From Punica granatum (lineage: Eukaryota; Streptophyta; Magnoliopsida; Myrtales; Lythraceae), in the NCBI RefSeq assembly GCF_007655135.1, contig NC_045130.1:7254001-7318000 (forward strand): a DNA stretch of 64,000 nt. The letters are read 5' to 3'. Below, one piece after another: positions 37,641 through 50,255 of the stretch. The notes under the pieces were generated by a model, which was not told the DNA's origin, did no database searches, and was given only the letters and a program-made list of their open reading frames with translations. The position numbers and the translations under genes were made by a program. Numbering within the stretch: position 1 is the first letter of the stretch; each line of letters begins with the position of its first letter.

Positions 37641-40600
37641 TTAGCTCATGCTACTTTGTGTTCTGACTCGATCTATGATCAGCTGCCGCCCGGACAGATC
37701 TTCTTCATAAAAGACAACCTGCAGTCAACACCATGATAATTGTGGTTACTGGAAACTCATAGTGATGGAATAGTATTTGGTTTTCATTTGGAGTCTGTAC
37801 GTGGCTTTAAGTCGTAGAATGGACCTCGCATAAAAAACTTTGGTGCACTAATTGCACGGATATTATGTATGGAACGACCGAACTAATAGGTTGTCTTACA
37901 AAACTCGGAAAATATTACAGAGCAAGCACAGCAAACAACCTGAGATTCTGTTTGTGTTTCACTGAAGCGATCTAAGACACTAGCACTTCCATCTCCGCAA
38001 GGACTTCCATTGTCATCGTTCTTTTGAGTCCTGAAAAATTTATATATCAAGATTACATGCTTGCTCTAAGTAAGCTCAGATATCAAAATTATAGAATTTT
38101 CATTCACAATGAAGAGATGATGAGTGATCGTTTAGAAAGCTCAAACACAGTAATTCACCTGCTGATCCAATGTTTGGATAATCCAACTACCATGTGTGAC
38201 TCTGGGCGTTCCTGAGCAAAACTTGATGAACAGTTCGAAGGAAAAAGCTATTTTTCCAGTCAAGGATCAATGCTGACTTGAAAAACTTATGGAAAAGTAA
38301 ATGAATGGTTTCAGCATGTACATGAGGATCAAGGATACACTTCGAGTGCAGGAAGGCCTCTCTGGTGATTCCTTATCGTGAATCTTGCAACAAAAGCAGG
38401 TAGAAACACGTCAAAAAATAATCCTTAAAAGGAATAATTAATTAGTTGATTACCAATCTTTACCTTACTGGTCTGCTCCAGCAAATCCTCAATTGCTGCA
38501 GCAACATCAGGAAGAACTTCAGAGGCATCCCCATTATCTTTCAACTTTTTCCCTCCGCTTGCCTCAATACCACTTATAGAACTTACTTGTGCTCCTGTCA
38601 AGCAAGGGCCATTCAAGGAATAATTCTCAGAGAGCCTTGCCTTCTTATTAGAACTCGAGTCTCTCATCTCTTCCTTGTTTATCTTGTTTCCATTACAAGT
38701 ATTCTGATCAAACGTACTTCTCCACTCTTGAGATTGACTTGGAATCTGGGAGGGCTGCGAAGGAAATTGTGTCATAGTGCAGAATCTAGCTTCTTGGGCA
38801 GAAACTTCTCTCGGGCAAAATGGCTCTGGAACAATCAATTTATTCTGGGGAAAAAAAATGCAGCGGCATTACTAATCAAATGAAATAGATGTGAAATTGC
38901 AAATACGTAAACAAACTCAGATGCTATCAAATGTACCTGCCTGACACACTCATATATCCAGTCAGACCTAATTGATTGTATACCCCATTTACAAGCAGCC
39001 TCGTACTTTGGTCCAGATCTGAACTTACATAATAGATGAGTGACCTTCTTGGTCAGCTTCTCCACAAACTTTGCTCCAAGGGTGTAGCACAAATTTCTTA
39101 GTAGCACTCTATCTTTCTCCTCATATTGAGAAACACAGAAGCGAAAACTTTCAAACCCAGGAAATGGAACTTGACAAGGAAGTGGAGAATAGAGAATGTG
39201 ACTACCAATGTCCAGTAAGCATCCATCCTTCAAAACCAAGTTCCAGCATTACTTAACTTAGATCATTGAAAACTTCATATATGCACGTAGGGTTAATTCA
39301 CATATCGGCTTCAAAATAGAAGAAATCAGTGGCAAAGTCAACATCATCTTCAGAATGAGGTCAATAATTCAAATGGCATTTACGCCAAATCATGCAGAAT
39401 CTACACTTAGAGAGATAGGGAGCCAAAAAAATTGCAAATCATTAAAAAATGAAGAGAGGCGACAAAGGGAGCCAGTGGCTAATAGCAATGGAATTTAAGC
39501 CGGAAATTCCAAAAACACAGCATATAATAACAATAACAACAATAATAAGAAAAGGTATTTCTGCCCCTAATCTGGTGATGAGGCTGGAATAGAACAGCAT
39601 GCTTCAGTTTTTGTTAACTACCCATATATGAGTTTCCACACATACCTCCAAACAAGACTTGATCCAATGACTGGAGACATAAGTACTTTGGCTGAAAGAA
39701 GATCTGGGCTTCATACCATGACACTCGATAGTGAAATGCACATGGTGCATGACAGGATCATTCACTACCTCACCTTCTCCTTCATTTATCCATTCAATGA
39801 TTTCGGCTCTCTGGATAGCAATGAAGTTTCACAATTATGAGCACCTCAGGCATATGCATGGAAAGAAGAGCTAGCTGAAGTTTGAAACAAGAGCAGGAGT
39901 AAACACATAATGAGCTGACATAGATACTTTTTCCACTTCCCAGGAAAAGAGGAAAGGAAAAAACGAAAGGAAACATCGATATGTGCAGGATTTTTCTAGT
40001 GATTTCACCATCCTCTTAAGTGCCCCATCGCCCATTAGGACATGGCACTTCATCCACTTTAACCTAACCTTTCATTTTCTGCTATATAATACAGCAGTGG
40101 TAAAACGTCATTGATAACTACAACCAGCACAACTTACCCGATCTTCAGGAAAGTCCTTGGAAAAACAAAATTTTCTCCCCTTAAAAACGGGGGATGACTT
40201 CTTTCCATTTACTTTTTGGTCATCTTTTGCAGCAAACACCGACTTTGACTGCGACGGTTTTGCTTTATCATGCAAATTGTCCCCCCTCTCACTGTCGATG
40301 GTTGGCTTCTCCTGTTTTATCTCCCTTGATATTGTAAATTCAGTGTCTACATTCCACGATAGCTGATTATGAGGAATTGTTGGATCAAAAGTAGTACTTC
40401 TGTTATGATTTATGCCATGTGTACCAACAGCAGGTCCTTTGTTAGAAAACTGCGAGCCTGAACCAGGATACAAAAACAGGATATAAGATGCAACAAAAAA
40501 GTACTCAGAGACACCTTAAAATATCATTGCCCAACTTTTGCTTGTAATGCAGTAAATAAAGTAAATGACAGATCCAAAGATGTAAACTTCCACTTGGCCA

Positions 40601-43600
40601 GTAAGCAATTGGTCCAGTGGAAAGATGTAAAAGAAGATCCAAGGACTCAAGATTCCAAGGAAAGTGTTTTGGCATAATGACTGTTTAAGAATTTTCATTC
40701 TTTCAACCATCACACACCCATGAAGGTCATTATTTATCATAAGCAGTGTTGGACATTCTATCTCTAGATTCATCTTTCGAGCATTTACATAGATACTCTG
40801 TTTGTTTTAGATGACAAACCTTTAGGAAGAAGTAAATCATAGGCAATGTGTTTCTGCAAGATAGGGATCTCTTGCTTTTCCCGGTTGCAATCTTCAAGCC
40901 AGCTGGGTCTAACCACATCAATGATACCAAGAGCTGCAAGACCTCTGACCTCCTTTTTCTCTCTAAAGAAAATGAGAAGATCAGTCACATGATAATGAAT
41001 CCAGTTCAGATGGAAGATCAAAAGTCACTGTAATAGAAAAATTCATGCTTAAGTCATACTGAAGCCTGCAAGTGCTGAATACATGCAGACCAACTCTTAA
41101 AAATGCAACAAAACCATGTTTCAGGAGTAATCAACAATTAAATGGTGCAAAAACTGTAGTTACTCACAGCTCTGAAGGGGAACCAACTATAATGTGCGTT
41201 AGTCTTTCATTCAGTAATGCGTACCGGGACCCACCACCTTTCCGCACCATATTAATGAGTCTACGCAATTCAGAAGCCTCAAAACCAACAAAACCCAACC
41301 TACATTCTGACAAGTAGAGGTCATTTTCATCATCTTCAGTTTCAGAGTCCTTGGCAACACAACTATCATGATGTGTTTCATTAGAGGGCTGCACAGTTGG
41401 TATTTTCCTATCCTCCTCCCTAGCAAAGACTTGGGGATTGGAAAACATAGTCGACATGTTTTGAGAGAGGGTAGCTTCTAGATCTGGATCTACTTTGTCA
41501 GCAGCTGCAGCAGATGACAAGTTTGAGTCCCCAACCACTAAAGAGAAGGCAGACTGTGAATTTCTAAGTCCCTTATCTTGGCTAGGCTGCCTAGAAGAGC
41601 AACCACTCATAGCTCTTGATGAGACTGTGGAACCACCCTGAACAGGATATGACTCCTCGTTAAGGCATGCTAAATCAGAAAGAAAATTTCTGTCAGATAA
41701 TGTCTCAATGAGAGTAACTACAAATAGTTGACCCTATGTTGATACTCTTGAAATTAGAATGGTTCTGATCTAAAACATTACCTTTCCTTGCAATTGATTG
41801 CCCAAACCATTTCTTGGTTACAATATTAATGTGACCCCATCTTCTGGCAACCTTGTATTTATCTCCTTCAGGAGCTTACAGAGAGTCAAGGATATGATCA
41901 TACATATAAATTTTTGAAGGAGTAATCATTAACAATTTTTTTATACATGCGCCATTTATCAGGGGAAAAAAAAAAGGATGATTAATATATGATACTCGAA
42001 AGGTTGCAGCGAGAACATCTCCTGTGAACTAACAAATAAAGGATACAGATGATATCCAGGTAACTATCAGTTTGATAAATTAACAGAAACAAAACCAGAG
42101 AACCACATTTTCTTATACTGAGTGGCAGATGCTAAACACTGGAAGAGTTTGTAAAGCAAATCTTAAATGCTGGAAATCAATCAAAAACTCACATTAGCAT
42201 GCCAGAAAATTTGGAAAATCCAAATTTTAAAATTGATAGCACATTTCACATCATCAAAATACATAAGAAAGGACTAAAAGTGATTCATTTGCGAACTCCG
42301 ATACGCTGGTAAGGAAGACTTTGATCCTAGTCTATAGAAGTGCAAACTTCAAAAAGGTAATTGCAAATGCTCCTTTATAAGAGCAAAGGATATCTCTGCA
42401 ATTAGATGAGTGCACTTCTTGGTCAGTTCAGCAGAGTAATTCCCACCATTTTGCATGATATGCTCTTGCATCTCCTTCCGCTCATCTAAGGTAATCCAGC
42501 AAAATAACAGGGATGATGGAAGGATAAACACTATCAAAATCAAGTTTATAAAACTTAGCAGGAAAAGTTATTTTACCTGCGAGAATTCCAGTAACACAAA
42601 TAGTCAATCCAGAAAATGGAAGAACCCGGAAAGAGTCTTGAGGAACAACACGATGTTCATTGCGACATTGATATAGCCAACTAATGGAGACAATTGGCTT
42701 CTTCAGAGTATTTAATGCCCACTGCAATGGAAGAATAAATTGCATATGCACTATCAGGACTGAAAGATTATGTCCATGTTTCTGCCATGTTAGCATTGCA
42801 GGAGTCCTCGAACAAAATATTTCTAAACCAATAATAAATAAATAAAAGAATGAAATTCCGGTGACCATATGAGTAGTCAGAGAATCTAAAGTAGCTCATC
42901 CACATATAAATTTATAACCATGTACAACATTAAGATCTAAGCAATAAGTATCATCATTTCCAAGAGCAAATTGAAAGATTAATATACCATTGTCCAGACA
43001 TCTTCCACCTAAAAGCACATCGAAAATTATCAGCAATTCTATACACATGCAATAAACATCTTGTCAAGCGACCCAAATTATAATCAAAATCTTGCAGAAG
43101 CTCCAATAGATGCTTTCCAAAAATAACTTGGATCTCAATTCACCTCATTTCAGTAGTTAGAATCCTAAAAACTGAAACTTGAAGTTCTTCAACTGGATTG
43201 ACAATAAAATGTATCAACAGCCGAACCTTGTACTTAGCAGCCAAAACATTCTTCACAACAACAAAACTAACATCTGGAGAAGCTTTAGTTTGTAAAATCC
43301 CAGCCATTGAAGTTACCAACTTCTCAATCTCAGCCTGCAAAAGCAATAAAATTATTAGAGAGAGAGAGAGAGATGATTACAGCTCGCGTCGTAAGATATG
43401 TATCAGAAAAATTCAGATAAAAAAACTTTGTCTAGTATTTAGGCTGATACACTAAATTGGAGAATGAAAATTTAACTAAATGTAACTGCTGCGACCAATG
43501 AAGATTCAATAATGGGTTTTATTTGAAGATAGCAGCCACTGGATACATGAAGATCTGACTCTAGGCAAGAAATAATATAATTCTTCAGCATTCATAAGTC

Positions 43601-44758
43601 TTCAGAAAGAGATTCGTGGTTGGTATAAACAACAGGGTACCCATGCAAATTTTGTCAAAACTTTCTTTCTTGTATAATTCCGGCCAAGTACAGTCACTTG
43701 TAACAATATCAGCTTCCATTTTTCCCCTCCTCCTACCATGCTGAGGATGTTAATTGAGTAATTGTCCCCAGGTTCGTTTAAATTTTAAAATGTTGGGAAA
43801 ATGAAGAAATTGATTGAGGAGGACCCTCTAAGAGAAGGAAATAATGGAGATCCAAAACAGTACTTAAGCAGTGGCTTTCCATTCATCCATTCAGTCTGAA
43901 TAAAGGGAAGAAAGAGTTGCACCAAGCAATACCTTCTCATCCATCTCAAATCCCGATGCAAGTACTTTCACACCATCCATTGCAAGGCAACAAGTATAGC
44001 CTTGCTCAGGTAGAGGTCTCCGTTCTTTTGCACAGTAAACTACACATTGTGGACCTGCCAAGAAATCAAGTTATATCTCCACTAAATCAGCTCAGAGACT
44101 CGGAGTCTTTCTTCCTTGATGACGTTGAACTGACTATGCTAAGAATAGAGCCTAAATAAGAAAGGGAACAAAAGAAGTCACGCATGCAGGAAAGTGCCCG
44201 AGATTCTGCCATAAAGGATGCACTGTAATCGAAGAATGTCGATTTGAAACAAGGGTACATTTATATACAAGCAATGGCGGCAATGCACATTTTCAAGATA
44301 CAGACTTTCCAGTGCCTCGTCATTTTCATTACAAAAGAGAATCTTTTCTATAATTATTGAATGAGACAACCAAGTTAGCACAAAGAGTAGCCCACGACTC
44401 AAGGCAGGACAAGCAGCGTGAGGACTCACCGACTAGTTGACACCCTTTAGCTCTAAGATCATCAAACTTCTCCTGCAAAAGAACCATTTCAAATTTGAAA
44501 TGCGCTCAACACCGGAGAACAGAGCTCGAATAACAAAATTCAAGTATCCTACAATTCAGGATTGGCGCATTTCCTTACATGATCGGAAGAAGAGATGACG
44601 TGATAATCGTGAGGGCCATTCCGCGAAGGATCGCAGCAGAGGAACACCTGGGCTCCATTCTGCTTCAGTGCGTCGTGCAGCATGTCGAATATCTCTGGCG
44701 GGACGAGGTTCCTCGACATGAACACATTGGTCCCCTGAAACGGCTTCGTGTTCATCAT
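37641..44758 (-). CDS. MEI1: MEI1/TopBP1-like multi-BRCT protein
   Basis: A scaffold of BRCT domains related to TopBP1, acting in DNA damage response and meiosis; Arabidopsis MEI1 (At1g77320) mutants fragment chromosomes in male meiosis. Exons, 5' to 3' on the minus strand: 44758..44579, 44472..44430, 44054..43933, 43334..43227, 42721..42577, 42485..42394, 41875..41782, 41669..41168, 40962..40820, 40457..40138, 39810..39646, 39227..38937, 38844..38464, 38383..38339, 38247..38159, 38030..37940 and 37718..37641, giving about 962 residues (Arabidopsis about 970). BRCT-like stretches are PFSGLTICVTG, THLIAEAPEGDKYKVARRWG, VVRPSWLEDC, YTLGAKFVEKLTKKVTHLLC and KWGIQSIRSDWIYECVRQ. The end, YEEDLSGRQLIIDRVRTQSS, is diagnostic. 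Two introns look U12-type (41876-42393 and 38248-38338). Confidence 0.93.
38248..38338 (-). other. Predicted U12-type GT-AG intron in MEI1
   Basis: Read on the minus strand, the 91-base intron starts GTATCCTTGA, close to the U12 5' splice consensus RTATCCTTT, and has the branch-point consensus TCCTTGAC 12 nt before its terminal AG. Joining the exons here gives CTRS then LFPSNCSSSFAQERPESHM, which fits the MEI1 C-terminal region, whereas the next downstream AG (38212) would remove twelve residues. Confidence 0.7.
41876..42393 (-). other. Predicted U12-type AT-AA intron in MEI1
   Basis: On the minus strand the exon ends HLIAE and the next base run is ATATCCTTTGC, an exact U12 AT-type 5' splice site. 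The 3' end has the exact branch-point consensus TCCTTGAC followed by TCTCTGTAA and then GCTCCTGAAGG (APEG). Reading frame and the MEI1 family sequence require the join GAG|GCT, so the intron ends in AA, 10 nt from the branch adenosine. The usual AG one base later would shift the frame. Confidence 0.6.
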
Positions 44759-45454
44759 TTTACCCCGACGGACACTTTTGCCTCGGACGCCGACTCCTTC
44801 AGTGAATTACCGGCGGAAGCACATGCTGCTGATTGGGTGGGATGGGAAATGCGGAGCCAGAAATTGGTGCCGGAAGGACCGTAAATTAGGGTTTTGCAGA
44901 GTGGAGTGAGCTCGAGCTTCCTGCTGGAGAGGGAAGAGTTTGGGGAAAGGGAGAACGCGCCAACGCGGGAAGGGGTGCTTATGAGGTTTTATTCGGTGTA
45001 GTCAGAGCTCATCGCTTATCCTGGGGATCATGCTTGAACTGGGCCTTCTTGGGCCGTGAGTTCGGCCTTTTTCACAAGCCAGGCTTTGAAATAATTGGGC
45101 CAGATGTTGGGATTGTGGGCTCAGGACCGGCCATACATAAGTTTTTTCCCTAAGAGTTTTTTTTTTTTAAACCTTATATCTAAAACACAGCGGATCCCGA
45201 TAAATTTAGTTCGATTTGAATTGACCCACTTATCCATGTTGGTTTCTTGGATCTTATTCATACTCATCTATTTCATTCTCCACGGAATCAATTCCGCTCT
45301 ACCAAACGCAACATAGTGATTATATGAGAAGATGCATATCATGCTTATTTCTGCTCATTTATACAAGTTTTTCCCTTTTTTTAATTTCACAACTTGACAT
45401 TCTCATTCATTCAAAGTAAAAGCTTTACCGAAGTAGATGATATCTCTTGGTGGA
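44759..45454. promoter_or_regulatory. MEI1 promoter and 5' leader
   Basis: Upstream of the MEI1 start, on the minus strand, are: an E2F-like site, TTGGCGC (complement GCGCCAA at 44957-44963, inside ACGCGCCAACGCG); an AAACCCTAA telo-box-like sequence (TTAGGGTTT at about 44886); and four TGGGCY site II elements at 45040, 45050, 45096 and 45116. This combination is typical of plant genes expressed in dividing cells, which fits a replication/repair scaffold. Roles are inferred from motif matches only. Confidence 0.55.
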
Positions 45455-46240
45455 TGGGAAAGGGTATAAAACTTACCTTTTCATTTTCATCTTATTTTTT
45501 CCAATTCAAACCTAAACATTACATAATTTATTCATTTAGTCCTACCATTAATTTTTCCGTCCAAAATATTTTTAAAATTTATTATTTTATCATAAATTTT
45601 GGAAATACCAAAAACTCAAGAAAAAAAAACCTAAAAATCTCAAGTCAGCTACGATCTCTTGATTCTTAGGGAGGAGGCCCCGCTAATGGCTACCCCTTCC
45701 CCTTTGAGGTCACATATGACCTTTGTACTGTGCTCACTGGCACCTTTGATGGGGAGGAGTGGCTGCCCACAAGGCCCCCTATCCCCTGAAATCGAGAGAT
45801 CCCGGACGAACAGGGATTTCTCAATTCCACAAGGAGGAGGCCAACAAGGATCTCTCGATCCCAAGGAAGAGGGGGCATCGCCGACTGCCACCCCTCCCCC
45901 TTCGAGGTCATCGACAACTTAGAGGCTACAATTGACCTCGAAGAGGGAAGGATCGTCCCTAACGAGGCCCCTTATCCTTGTAACCAGGAGATCCACAGAG
46001 ACTAGGATCTCCCAATTCCCTTTTTTCTAATTCTTTTTTCCTTTTCCTTATTCTTTGTATTTTTGAAAATTGTTTTTAATTAAATAATATATTTTAAAAA
46101 TATCTGGAAATGGAAAATTAATTATTTGACGGAAAAATTAATGTAAGACTAAAGTGAACAAATTCTGTAACTTTATGGATAGGATTGAACAAAAAAAATT
46201 AGGATGAAAATGAAAAAGTGGGTAATGTTGAGAACTAAAA
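45455..46240. mobile_element. Non-autonomous terminal-inverted-repeat element (MULE-like)
   Basis: The left arm contains TTTCATTTTCATCTTA and ACCATTAATTTTTCCGTC; the right arm on the other strand contains TTTCATTTTCATCCTA and ACATTAATTTTTCCGTC in the same order and spacing. Arms are about 190-200 bases. The GC-rich interior (45660-45995) has internally repeated GAGGCCCC, GGAGATCC/GAGAGATCC and GAGGTCA motifs and no intact gene. Long arms with a GC-rich filler recall the Pack-MULE at 25.4 kb. The target-site duplication was not resolved, so the ends are approximate. Confidence 0.55.
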
Positions 46241-46529
46241 GTGGCTTCTTTCCAAAACTAAATATGGCACGAAAAAATTTCACTTGTACTACATGAAATT
46301 TACAGCTCTAGCCTCTCCGAAATCTATATGTATGTAATATCCATCCTACTGAGGCTCTGCGATATTGATCACATTAGAGACATAATCGGGTCAAATGAAT
46401 CAAAACCGCTACGTGAAGAGAAAATCCCGAAAAAAGAGAACCAAGAAAAAAAACCCAAGAGAAAATGTATGTTACAGACCTTTTGAAAGCTGTTAAGTAC
46501 CTAATATTTGAGAGCTACATCACTGGCCG
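46241..46529. other. Presumed 3' untranslated region of the ubinuclein gene
   Basis: The bases below the ubinuclein stop codon on the minus strand. Only short, AT-rich, non-coding sequence was seen. Confidence 0.5.
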
Positions 46530-49500
46530 TCAGCTCGACTGTTCAAAGCTGGCGGCAGAGTTCTGTTTAAGGCTCGATTTTTGGGGGAGGCCTCCGCTTG
46601 GCTTGAGAGGGTTAGGGTTCAGTCTGTCATCGCCATGTTGTGACGGCAACTTCTCCACGGGGTAAGGCATCTCATTCAAGTCTACCTCAGGCTTCCTCTT
46701 TACCTTCTTCTGCAACTGGGCTCCCTCAGCCACCCTCGGATCGTCCACTGGGCTGCTCGAGTTTCCCTTGGCCTTCTCCTGCTTAACGACCCTGTCTGAG
46801 GATGAACCATTCCTTGGGCTTGGTGCCCTAATGGCTGAAGTGCCCGGAACCTGCTTGTTTGCTGAAGTTGAAGTGTGGGTGCTAGGCTCAACAGCTAACC
46901 TATCCAAAGAATGGTGAGGTTGAGAAGTGTGCTGGGACTGAGCAATTGAGCCCGATTCTGCTCGAACAGTACTAGGCTCTGTTTTTGGTGTCAACAACTT
47001 CTTCCGCCTAATTCGCACTTGATCCTAGAAAGATTGATGGAGAGGAGAAACCCCATTATAAAGATCACGTTATTAATGCTTAACAGCTGATCCACTGGCT
47101 CGAGGAATTTGAATGTTACATGACGAGGAAATGAGAAACAAACAATCGTAGGGCTCAACTCAGAAAACTGGGTCATCAACTAATCCCCACTTCAAGGCAT
47201 TTTGAGTCCATATCAGGCAGGAGTGCAGAATAAGAGAAAACTCGGGCAAGGAAAAATGCCAAGCCTAATCAAGACCACAAAATCTTAAGAGCTCTCAAAG
47301 CTTCAGACCATATTAGAGTGATTACGAGCAAGCAAACTCTAGTTATGCATTCGCTTCCATAAAAGAGCAGCAGCAGGTAAATGAATGCCAAGTAAGACTC
47401 TTCCATACCTTATGTCTGTTGTTCAGCACTACCCTCTTTCGCTCTTTGGACCGACAAATTGCACTCTTGATCCCATGGTTATCCATAAAGCCATTTGGCC
47501 ATAATTGAGCAAGCTGTATAACAAGACTCCAAAATGTCAAAAAAAAACTTGAATAGAAACATTTCAAGCAACTGTGGCACCCATAACATTTCCAATTAGA
47601 AGCCGTACTCCTAGAAAGAGAGCACCTTAAGTCACAGAGAGCACAAATATGTGGCAAAGAGAACTACCTCAGAATAGAGTTTTCTGATTTGTGGACCAGT
47701 TTCCTCATCCAGACCCTGAATGATAAGAAGCATCAGGATTAAATGTTCTCCACGACAAAGGCTAATTCTGATTGAAAGTAACCAAGGCTTGAGAGTATAC
47801 ATCTATGTAAAGATCATAGAGGTCACAGATCTTGTCCTCCACAGCAGGATCCATGTCATACTTTGTCGGGGTAAGACCTTTGACATTAGGACCCAACTCT
47901 TGAAAATCATCAGATGATCCAGCCTGATGTTAGGGTACAAATAGAGAATTCTACATATCAGAAAATCAACCAAACAAAATTAAGTGGCAAATGTTATATC
48001 TACACACAGTAAACAACTCCAAAGCATAACAGCCCGATTAATTAGTCCTTTTCTTTTTTTTTGGCTCAGTTATAATTCTTTGCTAGATCATACAAGGTCA
48101 ATGTGGCAGGCTCATCGCCTTATAGAGAAAACCATTTTACAAGCCTTCGAGCATTTTTTTATCATTAATGCTTTCCACTATACAGGCAATGTTACACCTC
48201 AAGTACTCCTCTCCACGCCTAGGAGAGAAACAGATAGAGGGAGAGGGAGAGGGAGAGATTCAATCAAGACATACCTTAGAGTCCAAAGAGAGCACCCGTA
48301 CTCTAACCATATCAGCCACTTCTTTCTTTATCTGCTGAAACCTATTTTCTTTCTCCTGCTTCGCCGAAAGACTCGTATTAACCATCATTTTCAAATTTCT
48401 CTGGAAGCAAAAATAATACCAAGTCATCAGTTACCTCAACAATGGAACCTCAATACTTCAAGCAGTAACTAGACTCTGCCTCCTAACGTAAGAAAATGAA
48501 GACCACGACGCTACTGGATCACTGAGTAATAATTGAATGAATAACTAAAGTGCCAACTAACTGCAACTCAAAGTACCACATTAGCTCTATAACATACCTT
48601 TAAGGTTCTAAGCTGGACCAAATGACCAACAATACCATTAAGGCGATTTATTAGCTCCTTAGATATTTTTCCATGGCTCGACTGTTGCAATAATCAAAGT
48701 TCCTTAGTAAGACAAAGGTACGAGGTAAGTTAACAAAGCATAAATCTGTAAGCTCTGTTGTAATACCGCCAGTTTAGCAACTCTAGCAAGCTTCAGCTTT
48801 ATATCAGTAGGCAATCTCCTCTTCACGGCTTGCGATGATATATCAGTCTCAGTATTTTCTGCTACAGGTGGCCTTGCTGTAACGTTTCACATAACAAGAG
48901 GTGATTGGTTGGAGAGAGTAAACAAGAAGTAACATGTAAAAACATATTTTCTAAGTTTTTACTTACACTCGGCAACCATCTTTTCCAAATCCCTGATAGC
49001 TTTCTCAAGCAAAGAAATTTTTGGCCTACCACTTGCACCATCCTTCCTGGGTATGTGCTGCGCTGTCTTCTGCAAAATGGTAGATCCTGAATCAACCTAC
49101 AGCATATATACACCTACCATTGACAGAGAGCAGTAGAAACCAGTAATAAGCTGGAATCAAGACCTATCCAGAAACTACGCTGAGTACACATCCAGTCGGA
49201 CATATATTTATTTGATTGTGATCAATATCATCAACAATCCCCTACAAAAGTCCTCAATATCTATTTTCCTACCCTTCAGACGTCATAGGAGATATAACCT
49301 AGAAATAACTAAAATCATCATGATACAACATATTCTGAATGAGAGCCTTCTCAGGAATTTCTATATTTATCTGCATGTAGAAATGCGCCAAAGACCTTGT
49401 AAAAAGTGTGTTTCCCTTTTGTGACAGGTAATTGAGATGTACATCATGCATGCCTGCCATTTTTTTCAAATGCTGCGAATCCAGCATTGGTCCAGAGGTA

Positions 49501-50211
49501 TATTTATTACATTTAACTTATTCTATGACACTGACTGAGATACTGACATCCTAGATGAGGTGAAGAGAAGAAACAAAGAACTCACTGATGTTTCCATATG
49601 TCTGCTGTCAGGAATATTTAAATCAGGCACTTCACGAACACCATGCTTTTCTCTCCGATTCAATTTTTCGTACTCCTCAGCAGTTCTTCCAGCTTGTGAT
49701 TTAGATGATGTGAAAGAACTTCTATCATGGTATTTGTGATGCAAAACATCTGAGGATCCACTTGGATCCTTCAGCTTGCTATGAATACTTTTAGACGAGG
49801 GGGCTCCTGTCTTTTGCTTTTCCATGTCCCTAGTATCTGCAAGAGATACAGAGGTGTCACCATTTGAAGCTTTTGCAGAAGAAGCAGGATCCAATAGACC
49901 CTTACTGTCAGCAGATTTCTTCTTAACACCACTTCCAGACAAATTAAATTGATTTGAAGCTTTAGCATCCTCATGAGGCTGCCTCATCATTGTCAAACTT
50001 TGCGATAGATATGATGAATTGCTCCCAACCAGTGCTGCATCTTTCCCGGAAGAGGTCTTTCCCACTTTGATATGTTTATTTGGCAAAATACCATCATCTT
50101 TTTCACCGCTGCCCTTCATCACGTCTCTTCTCCTCCTTTTCTTTGCCTGCTGACTAGGTGGAGCAGTAGGTTCATTTCTGGCAAAGCAAGAAAAGAATGA
50201 GGTGAAGGGGA

Positions 50212-50255
<44 letters not shown>

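Noticed and set aside
49299..49487. Open stretch starting MLDSQHLKKMAGMHD, considered as an extra ubinuclein exon
   Set aside because: The neighbouring exons (49586 end METS and 49069 start KTAQH) join in frame and match the family without it, and no good acceptor in the right phase precedes it.
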